Shown in pieces: positions 1 through 4,725 of a stretch of 9,330 nucleotides of DNA. Made by a program: the position numbers and the translations under genes. Within the stretch, counting starts at the first letter, position 1, and each line of letters begins with the position of its first letter. The stretch is from an uncultured Oscillospiraceae bacterium (lineage in GTDB: Bacteria > Bacillota > Clostridia > Oscillospirales > Acutalibacteraceae), in the NCBI GenBank assembly GCA_900546895.1, contig UREO01000099.1, positions 1 to 9,330 on the forward strand, read 5' to 3'. Under the pieces are notes generated by a model. It had not been told where the DNA came from, made no database searches, and worked only from the letters and a program-made list of their open reading frames with translations.

Positions 1-49
1 AGCTTTGAGAACAGATAGGATTACGGAAATCTCCCTAACATCAGACGGA

Positions 50-82
50 ATGAGCAGCGCCGCAGAGCGCTGCTCATTTTTT
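50..82 (+). terminator. Rho-independent terminator of an upstream gene
   Basis: A perfect 11-bp stem (50-60 with 67-77) closes a 6-base loop (61-66) and runs directly into six T residues (77-82). This is a textbook intrinsic terminator on the + strand. It most likely ends a gene lying left of the window, whose last codons may fall in positions 1-18 (one frame stops with TAG at 16-18), though too little is visible to call that gene. It also insulates the downstream lipoprotein promoter from read-through. Confidence 0.88.
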
Positions 83-121
83 ATGTTGGAATCGATGGGA
101 TATCTTCCTGTCATATTTTGT

Positions 122-131
122 AACAATTGTT
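122..131. promoter_or_regulatory. 10-bp palindrome overlapping the lipoprotein promoter -35
   Basis: AACAATTGTT is a perfect dyad at 122-131. It overlaps the first two bases of the -35 hexamer and is preceded by a second, overlapping TTGT-A-ACAA dyad at 118-126. A dyad at this position would suit a repressor that blocks RNA polymerase. No regulator gene is visible nearby, and short AT-rich palindromes arise often by chance, so this is only a candidate operator. Confidence 0.25.
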
Positions 132-158
132 GTGATACGGTCATACATATGCTATACT
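130..158 (+). promoter_or_regulatory. Sigma-A type promoter for the lipoprotein pair
   Basis: A -35 element TTGTGA (130-135; 4 of 6 consensus bases) and a -10 element TATACT (153-158; 5 of 6) are separated by the optimal 17 bp. Transcription would start near 165, giving a leader of about 33 bases before the ATG at 198. An SD-like AGAAGG (185-190) lies 7 bases before that ATG. It sits just after the terminator at 50-82, so the two lipoprotein genes probably form their own transcription unit. Confidence 0.65.
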
Positions 159-197
159 GTTTGTGTTAATTTTACTTGTTGATTAGAAGGTGCTAAG

Positions 198-1052
198 ATG
201 AATCATAATAAAAATAACAGCAGAAGGGGACTGGCCCTTCTGACGGCCGGGCTGCTGCTTTTATCCGGCTGCGGCGGAAATAAGCAAACCGCTTCCAGCA
301 CCGCCCCCGCGAGTTCCGCGGTGCAAAGCGCGGCTTCTTCCGCGGTAAGCTCACAGGAGGCCTCCTCGGTGGCGCCGCCCGCATCCTCTCAGCCGGAAAA
401 TTCCGCTGCGGTGCAGGAAAGCGCCAAAGTGGACGCAAGCTACCTTGACGACGCGGTCTTTATTGGGGATTCCGTCTCCCTGAAGCTGAAAAACTACGTC
501 ACCGTGAAGCGCAAAACAGAGGCGGGCTTCTTTGGAAAAGCCCAGTTTTTGGCCGCCGGCAGTATGGGCAGCGGCAACGCGCTGAAGCCCCTTGGCACTT
601 CTTCCATCCATCCGCTTTATAACGGAAAAAAGGCGCTTCTGGAAGACAATGTTGCGGCGATGGGCGCGAAAAAAGTTTACATTATGCTGGGAGCCAACGA
701 CCTGGCCCTGTACGGTATTGACGGTTCCGTAGAAAACATGTCCAAGCTTCTTGCGAGGATTCAGGAAAAATCCCCGGACGCCAAGCTGTTCGTTCAGTCC
801 GCGACCCCCATCATCAAGGAGCAGCAGATGACGACCCTGAACAATCCGAATCTTTCCGCTTACGACGCGAAGCTGGCGGAAATGTGTAAAAAGAACGGCT
901 ATTATTACATTGACGTTGCGTCGGTCATGCGTAACAGCGACGGGAACCTGATTCCCGAATACTGCAGCGACCCCAACGATCTGGGAATCCATTTTACGGA
1001 CAAGGCCTGTCAGGTATGGATTGATTACATTTTGACACATACTGTAAAATAA
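198..1052 (+). CDS. SGNH/GDSL-type hydrolase lipoprotein
   Basis: This is a 284-residue surface lipoprotein with an SGNH-hydrolase fold, probably an esterase or deacetylase acting outside the membrane. Residues 1-25 form a lipoprotein signal: positively charged start, hydrophobic run 11-22, and lipobox L-S-G-C with C25 as the lipidated cysteine. A Ser/Ala/Gln/Pro-rich linker (about 31-75) spaces the enzyme from the membrane. The catalytic domain begins near residue 83: F-I-G-D-S gives the block I nucleophile S92, G121 is a possible block II glycine, G165-A-N-D168 is block III, and D261 with H265 forms a block V-like end. Here the Asp and His are separated by three residues (D-L-G-I-H) rather than the usual two, so which Asp completes the triad is uncertain. 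The start is backed by AGAAGG 7 bases upstream. The substrate is unknown; O-acetyl groups on surface polysaccharide or peptidoglycan are plausible from family but inferred. The next gene begins 12 bases downstream and is presumably co-transcribed. Confidence 0.85.
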   Translation: MNHNKNNSRRGLALLTAGLLLLSGCGGNKQTASSTAPASSAVQSAASSAVSSQEASSVAPPASSQPENSAAVQESAKVDASYLDDAVFIGDSVSLKLKNYVTVKRKTEAGFFGKAQFLAAGSMGSGNALKPLGTSSIHPLYNGKKALLEDNVAAMGAKKVYIMLGANDLALYGIDGSVENMSKLLARIQEKSPDAKLFVQSATPIIKEQQMTTLNNPNLSAYDAKLAEMCKKNGYYYIDVASVMRNSDGNLIPEYCSDPNDLGIHFTDKACQVWIDYILTHTVK

Positions 1053-1064
1053 GGGAGAATACCG

Positions 1065-1529
1065 ATGAAAAAGCTTTTATCATTGCTGCTCGCCGCGGCA
1101 ATGCTTTGTTCCCTGGCCGCGTGCGGCGGCGGAACAAAACAGGCCGACCTGACCAAGGTGATGACGGATATGAAGGCGGTCCTCTCCAATAAGGAAATGA
1201 CGGAGTATTCCGCCGAGGACCTGATGCCGAATTACGGAATTGACACCGCAGACGTCAAGCAGTTTGCCGCCTATGTCGATTCGACCGGCATCAAGGGCGA
1301 CGAGATCATCTTTCTGGAGGGAAAGGACGCCGACGCGGCCAAGCGGATCAAGGAGAAACTGGACGCCCGCTACCAGCAGAAGGAAACCGAAATGAAGGAC
1401 TATCTGCCGGAGGAATACGCGATGCTGAAAAAATGCAGCGTCAACCAGAACGGAAATTACGTCAGCATGATCGTCTCTCCCCAATACGAGGAGCTGAATA
1501 AAATATACGACGACGCGGTCAAAGGATAA
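1065..1529 (+). CDS. DUF4358-type lipoprotein
   Basis: This is a 154-residue small lipoprotein. Residues 1-20 are a signal peptide (M-K-K-L-L start, Ala/Leu core) ending in lipobox L-A-A-C with lipidated C20. The mature part reads as a single alpha/beta domain resembling DUF4358: an acidic segment and beta strand around residues 85-92 (D-E-I-I-F-L-E), a charged helix around 95-120, and a C-terminal V-S-M-I-V-S strand near 143-148. DUF4358 has no assigned biochemical function. In Clostridia, members are, as I recall, often found beside SGNH hydrolases and MBOAT acyltransferases, which fits the gene 12 bases upstream. The SD AAGGGAGA (1051-1058) overlaps the upstream stop codon and lies 6 bases before the ATG, so translation may be coupled. 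No catalytic motif is visible, and a binding or accessory role is equally possible. One cysteine near residue 126 is left in the mature domain. Confidence 0.78.
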   Translation: MKKLLSLLLAAAMLCSLAACGGGTKQADLTKVMTDMKAVLSNKEMTEYSAEDLMPNYGIDTADVKQFAAYVDSTGIKGDEIIFLEGKDADAAKRIKEKLDARYQQKETEMKDYLPEEYAMLKKCSVNQNGNYVSMIVSPQYEELNKIYDDAVKG

Positions 1530-1565
1530 ACAGACGCGGAACGGCTTTCCAAAAACAATTGCACA

Positions 1566-1610
1566 AAAGCCCGGAAGAACGAAAAGAATCACGTTCTTCC
1601 GGGCTTTCTT
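1566..1610. terminator. Bidirectional intrinsic terminator between convergent genes
   Basis: A 14-bp perfect stem (1568-1581 with 1592-1605), extendable by two A:T pairs to 1566 and 1607, encloses a 10-base loop. On the + strand it is followed by TTTCTT, a moderate U-tract that would end the lipoprotein transcript 37 bases after the stop at 1529. On the minus strand the complement of the preceding ACAAAA gives a short T-rich tail, so it could also stop transcription from the sirtuin gene. The convergent arrangement agrees with a shared terminator. Confidence 0.8.
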
Positions 1611-1617
1611 CCGCTTT

Positions 1618-1669
1618 ACTCCCTCCGGCGTGCCGGGTACGCCGCCCTCCCTCGCGGAGGGTGACAAGG
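1618..1669 (-). repeat. REP-like GC-rich interspersed repeat with nested hairpins
   Basis: This is a compact palindrome-rich element. CCCTCC at 1645-1650 pairs with GGAGGG at 1656-1661 across a 5-base loop, and GGCGT (1627-1631) pairs with ACGCC (1639-1643). A second CCCTCC copy at 1621-1626 could pair with the same GGAGGG, enclosing the whole unit in an alternative fold. Read on the minus strand it runs from CTTGTCA through a GGAGGG stem and a GGCG-type hairpin to GGAGGGAGT. That order resembles a short intergenic repeat I recall as common in Clostridia (TTGTCA, GGGAGG, variable GC hairpin, GGAGGGA). It lies between two convergent genes, 26 bases from the sirtuin stop. Only one copy is in the window, so its repeated nature rests on recall. 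Confidence 0.5.
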
Positions 1670-1695
1670 ATCAAAAGGCGGCAAACTTTCTAAGG

Positions 1696-2418
1696 TCACA
1701 CTTTGACTTTGTCAAGCACCTCACCGATGCTGCCCTGAATCACCAGATTGGCGTTGCGGTCCTGCGGGGTACTGGTACGGTTAATTAGGACCAGCCGGTC
1801 CCCGCCGTAGTAGTCGATCAGGCTTGCCGCCGGATAAACCGCAAGGGAAGTCCCGCCGATGATCAGCATGTCCGCGCGCTCAATCGCCTCCACCGCGCCG
1901 GAAAGCGTGCGCTGGTTGAGGCCTTCCTCGTACAGCACCACATCCGGCTTAACGGTGCCGCCGCAGGTACAGGTCGGAATCCCCGTGCTGTTCAGGATGA
2001 ATTCCGCGTCATAAAGCTTATGGCAGCGCCGGCAGTAGTTGCGGTGAACAGAGCCGTGCAGCTCGTAGACCGTTTTGCTCCCCGCCGTCTGGTGCAGGCC
2101 GTCGATATTCTGCGTGACCACCGCGGTCAGTTTTCCCGCCCGTTCCAGCTCGGCAAGCTTTTTGTGGGCGGCGTTCGGCTTTGCGGTCAGGCAAAGCATC
2201 TTGGCCCGGTAAAAATCGTAGAATTCTTTCGTATGCGTTTCGTAAAAACTGTGGCTCAGCATCGTTTCGGGCGGATAGCGGTAATGCTGGTGGTAGAGTC
2301 CGTCCACGCTGCGGAAATCCGGAATTCCGCTTTCGGTGGAAACACCGGCTCCTCCGAAAAATACGATACGCTTGCTCTCGTCAATCATGCTCTGCAGCTT
2401 TTCAATATTCTGTTTCAT
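1696..2418 (-). CDS. cobB: Sir2-family NAD-dependent protein deacylase (sirtuin)
   Basis: This is a 240-residue cytosolic sirtuin that removes acyl groups from protein lysines, using NAD+ and releasing nicotinamide and O-acyl-ADP-ribose. Visible motifs are G-A-G-V-S (23-27) followed by G-I-P-D-F-R (31-36) for NAD and nicotinamide binding, T-Q-N-I-D-G-L-H (102-109), and the general-base histidine H121 in E-L-H-G-S. The zinc cysteines are C129, C132, C150 and C152, and G-T-S-L (189-192) and I-N-R (212-214) contact NAD. The D-F-R form of the first motif, rather than the T-F-R of SIRT5/CobB-like class III enzymes, suggests a class U (Thermotoga Sir2-like) deacetylase. The start is the ATG at 2416-2418 with GGAGG 7 bases upstream. 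An upstream in-frame ATG at 2502 would add 28 basic residues, and its coding region would overlap the likely promoter. The size matches the family. The symbol cobB is the generic bacterial name, not evidence of E. coli CobB specificity. The gene is divergent from the moxR operon and seems monocistronic. Confidence 0.95.
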   Translation of the reverse strand: MKQNIEKLQSMIDESKRIVFFGGAGVSTESGIPDFRSVDGLYHQHYRYPPETMLSHSFYETHTKEFYDFYRAKMLCLTAKPNAAHKKLAELERAGKLTAVVTQNIDGLHQTAGSKTVYELHGSVHRNYCRRCHKLYDAEFILNSTGIPTCTCGGTVKPDVVLYEEGLNQRTLSGAVEAIERADMLIIGGTSLAVYPAASLIDYYGGDRLVLINRTSTPQDRNANLVIQGSIGEVLDKVKV

Positions 2419-2425
2419 TACGCAG

Positions 2426-2430
2426 CCTCC
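2426..2430 (-). promoter_or_regulatory. Shine-Dalgarno site fixing the sirtuin start
   Basis: On the minus strand GGAGG lies 7 bases before the ATG at 2418. It supports the 240-residue form of the sirtuin over the longer reading from 2502, which has no comparable site. Confidence 0.85.
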
Positions 2431-2446
2431 ATTCTTCGCTTCTTCT

Positions 2447-2475
2447 ATTTTGCGCCTATAGCGGCAATTTTTCAA
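2447..2475 (-). promoter_or_regulatory. Candidate promoter of the sirtuin gene
   Basis: On the minus strand, TTGAAA (2475-2470; 5 of 6 -35 bases) and CAAAAT (2452-2447; 4 of 6 -10 bases) are separated by 17 bp. Transcription would begin near 2440, about 22 bases before the ATG. It stands back to back with the moxR promoter, with 32 bp between the two -35 elements. Confidence 0.45.
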
Positions 2476-2507
2476 GAGAAAATTCTTTCGGAATAGAAAC
2501 ACCCGGT

Positions 2508-2536
2508 TTGCATAACGGATTGATTTCGACTATAAT
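2508..2536 (+). promoter_or_regulatory. Promoter of the moxR-DUF58-transglutaminase operon
   Basis: A perfect -10 hexamer TATAAT (2531-2536) follows TTGCAT (2508-2513; only TTG matches the -35 consensus) at a 17-bp spacing. The start point near 2543 leaves a leader of about 30 bases to the ATG at 2573. The strong -10 and ideal spacing make this the best promoter candidate in the divergent region, although the -35 is weak. Confidence 0.6.
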
Positions 2537-2559
2537 AATACAGAATAAAAAGACGGGGC

Positions 2560-2564
2560 GGTGG
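2560..2564 (+). promoter_or_regulatory. SD-like site favouring the MoxR ATG at 2573
   Basis: GGTGG ends 8 bases before the ATG at 2573. The alternative in-frame GTG at 2561 lies inside this purine-rich run and has only GGGG (2555-2558) 2 bases before it, which is too close for normal initiation. The ATG is therefore preferred, with moderate certainty. Confidence 0.45.
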
Positions 2565-2572
2565 CTTTAAAA

Positions 2573-3511
2573 ATGCAGGAAAAGGCTTTGCGAATCATCA
2601 ACGAGGTTAAAAAAGCAGTGGTCGGAAAAGACGTGATTGTCCGGAAAGTGCTGATGGTGATTCTGGCGCAGGGGCACATCCTTCTGGAGGACATCCCCGG
2701 CGTTGGAAAAACGACGCTGGCCCTTGCCTTTTCCAAGGCAATGTCCCTTGATTACAAGCGGGTCCAGTTCACGCCGGACGTAATGCCGACCGACGTAACG
2801 GGATTTTCCATCTACAACAAGGCGACCGGCTTATTGGAGTACAAGCCCGGCGCGGCGCTGTGCAACCTGTTTCTGGCCGACGAGATCAACCGCACCTCCA
2901 GCAAGACGCAGTCCGCGCTTTTGGAGGTCATGGAGGAAGGCAGCATCACGGTTGACGGAATCGCCCACCCCACCCCGAAGCCCTATATCGTAATTGCGAC
3001 CCAGAACCCCATCGGCTCGGTGGGTACGCAGATGCTGCCGGATTCCCAGCTCGACCGCTTTATGGTGCGGCTGACCATGGGGTACCCCGAGCTGCGCGAC
3101 GAAGTGGAAATTTTGAAGCGCAAGCAGGGCGAGGACCCGCTGGGATTGGTCCGCAAAGCCGCCGACGAGCGGGAAATCATCGCCATGCAGAACGAGACGG
3201 ACACCGTTTACCTTTCAGACGATCTGTACGCATACATTGCCCGGCTGGTGGGCGCGACCCGTGAAAACGGCCTGATCCGGCTGGGCGCGAGCCCGCGCGG
3301 CTCCATCGCGCTCGTCAAAATGGCGCAGGCGAACGCCTACCTTTCCGGCAGGGATTATGTGGTCCCAAAGGACGTGCAGTCCGTCTTCACCGACGTGGTG
3401 GAGCACCGGATGATTCTGAAACCACAGGCGAAAATAGGCAATGTGACCGCAGCCGGCCTGCTCAGGGACATTTTAAGGGATGTCCCCGCGCCCGCCGTCG
3501 CGCAGAAATAG
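2573..3511 (+). CDS. MoxR-family AAA+ ATPase
   Basis: This is a 312-residue cytosolic AAA+ ATPase of the MoxR group, thought to act as a chaperone that activates or assembles partner proteins, classically those with VWA or DUF58 modules encoded beside it. In order, the sequence shows the V-V-G-K-D entry motif (16-20), Walker A P-G-V-G-K-T (42-47), Walker B L-F-L-A-D-E (99-104), sensor 1 T-Q-N-P (143-146), a Q-L-D-R arginine-finger region (R162), and sensor 2 in G-A-S-P-R (R242). The C-terminal part is the helical lid with the usual A-x-L-x-G-R-D-Y-V-x-P-x-D-V segment (254-268). Every expected ATPase residue is present and the length is normal. The start was set at the ATG, giving M-Q-E-K; a GTG 12 bases upstream would add four residues. 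The DUF58 gene starts 9 bases after the stop, so this is the first gene of a three-gene operon. Confidence 0.94.
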   Translation: MQEKALRIINEVKKAVVGKDVIVRKVLMVILAQGHILLEDIPGVGKTTLALAFSKAMSLDYKRVQFTPDVMPTDVTGFSIYNKATGLLEYKPGAALCNLFLADEINRTSSKTQSALLEVMEEGSITVDGIAHPTPKPYIVIATQNPIGSVGTQMLPDSQLDRFMVRLTMGYPELRDEVEILKRKQGEDPLGLVRKAADEREIIAMQNETDTVYLSDDLYAYIARLVGATRENGLIRLGASPRGSIALVKMAQANAYLSGRDYVVPKDVQSVFTDVVEHRMILKPQAKIGNVTAAGLLRDILRDVPAPAVAQK

Positions 3512-3520
3512 GGGCGCGCC

Positions 3521-4708
3521 ATGTTCCGCTGCCGTGCCGCCTACTGCGCCGTGCTTGCCGCCGCAATTCTGTTCTTTCTCTTTTTTAAAGAATATCTGGC
3601 CTTCTTCACGCTGGTGCTGATTCTCATCCTGCCGTTCTTCTCGTGGCTGTTTCTGGCGCTCGCCGCACGCAGAACAACAGCGGTGCTGGCGGCGCAGAAT
3701 GTCACCCCGTACAAAAACCAGGAATTTTCTCTGTATATTACCCTGAAAAACGCGTCCGCTTTTCCCCTGCTCCGCGCAAAGCTGCACTTCTCCTGCGTAA
3801 ACTCTCTTACCGGCGAAAGGCAGGAACAAACCCTGTTCACGCCGGTGAATGCCCGCTCGGAGCAGACCGCGGAATACCGGCTGCAGTCCCGTTACTGCGG
3901 CCGTGTCTCGGTAAAGCTGACGCAGCTTCAGTACTATGACCCCCTCGGAATCCTTCGTATCAGCCGGAAACCGGACCTTCAGGCCGAATGCTTTGTCGCT
4001 CCCCGGGTACATCCGATTGATTCTTTCATCGATATGACGGCGGCCGCGGGCACCGAAAGCAACACCTACTCGGAAGAAAAGCCAGGAGACGATCCGTCTG
4101 AAATTTTCGATGTGCGCGCGTTCCGCAGCGGCGACCGCCTGCGCAGCATCCACTGGAAGCTCAGCTCCAAGCTGGACGAGCTGATGGTCAAGGAGTTCAG
4201 CCTTCCGGTCAACAGCGGGATTCTGGTGCTGCTGGAGCTGCTCTCCCCGGACAGGGAGGTACTGGACGCACTGATGGAAACAGCCGCCTCTTTGTCGCAT
4301 TTCTTTACGGAAAACCAGATCATCCATCGAATCGAATGGTACGGAAAAGAAGAGGACCGGCTGCACACATCGCTGATTCAAAGCGACGAGGATCTGGCCT
4401 CTCTGCTGAACAGCCTGCTTTCCGCGCAGTCCTACCGCGAAGAGCCGTATGTCCTGAAGTCCCGCAGCAAAACGGAGCAGGACGCCGGAAGCTTTTCCCA
4501 CGCCGTTTATATCACGGGAAAACTGACCGAAGCGCTTACGGAGCTTTGCGACCGGCCGAACGGGGAAAAGATCACCGTGCTGGCTGTCGGAGGAGAAACG
4601 GACGACGAACAGCTCCGGCTGGCGGACGCGTTGCGCGCGATGAACGCGGACGTGATAACGGTCTATCCTGAAAAAATTCAGCAGTGCCTTTCCGGCCTGA
4701 TTCTATGA
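3521..4708 (+). CDS. DUF58 domain membrane protein
   Basis: This is a 395-residue protein. Residues 8-22 and 26-48 form two closely spaced transmembrane segments joined by F-K-E-Y, so most of the chain lies on one side of the membrane. Residues 50-160 are beta-rich, ending with the Y-Y-D-P-L-G-I element (138-144) that usually precedes DUF58. The DUF58 signature is at about 193-217, with conserved R-x-F-R-S-G-D (199-205) and R-x-I-H-W-K (208-213). The region after it (232-395) has alternating strands and helices like a VWA-type fold (G-I-L-V-L-L-E, then I-T-V-L-A-V-G-G), but I see no intact metal-binding MIDAS motif. DUF58 proteins are encoded beside MoxR ATPases and are probably their partners; the exact activity is unknown. 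GGGG at 3511-3514, 6 bases before the ATG, is the ribosome site. The stop TGA at 4706-4708 overlaps an ATG (ATGA) near the start of the next gene, a sign of tight coupling. Confidence 0.9.
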   Translation: MFRCRAAYCAVLAAAILFFLFFKEYLAFFTLVLILILPFFSWLFLALAARRTTAVLAAQNVTPYKNQEFSLYITLKNASAFPLLRAKLHFSCVNSLTGERQEQTLFTPVNARSEQTAEYRLQSRYCGRVSVKLTQLQYYDPLGILRISRKPDLQAECFVAPRVHPIDSFIDMTAAAGTESNTYSEEKPGDDPSEIFDVRAFRSGDRLRSIHWKLSSKLDELMVKEFSLPVNSGILVLLELLSPDREVLDALMETAASLSHFFTENQIIHRIEWYGKEEDRLHTSLIQSDEDLASLLNSLLSAQSYREEPYVLKSRSKTEQDAGSFSHAVYITGKLTEALTELCDRPNGEKITVLAVGGETDDEQLRLADALRAMNADVITVYPEKIQQCLSGLIL

Positions 4709-4714
4709 AGGAAC

Positions 4715-4720
4715 AGGTGA
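4715..4720 (+). promoter_or_regulatory. Shine-Dalgarno site deciding the transglutaminase start
   Basis: AGGTGA ends 5 bases before the ATG at 4726, with a further AAGGA at 4708-4712. Neither the ATG at 4705 (in the ATGA overlap) nor the GTG at 4684 has an SD before it. This favours 4726 as the main start, though coupled re-initiation at 4705 remains possible. Confidence 0.5.
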
Positions 4721-4725
4721 GCCGC

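Noticed and set aside
2..169. Open + frame from the left edge through the terminator and promoter
   Set aside because: It runs through a perfect intrinsic terminator and the lipoprotein promoter and its translation is Cys-rich nonsense. It is more likely non-coding; the true upstream gene probably ends before position 50.
351..1040. Long minus-strand open frame antisense to the SGNH gene
   Set aside because: It has no recognisable domain or credible ribosome site, its composition is a shadow of the + gene, and the + strand protein has clear family motifs.
2419..2502. 28-residue N-terminal extension of the sirtuin
   Set aside because: The in-frame ATG at 2502 lacks a ribosome site, the extension would overlap the probable sirtuin promoter, and the ATG at 2418 has an ideal GGAGG and gives the normal family N-terminus.
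3473..4501. 342-codon minus-strand open frame across the moxR/DUF58 junction
   Set aside because: Its translation is rich in Arg, Gln and Gly, typical of an antisense shadow in moderately GC-rich DNA, and it spans a gene boundary on the other strand.
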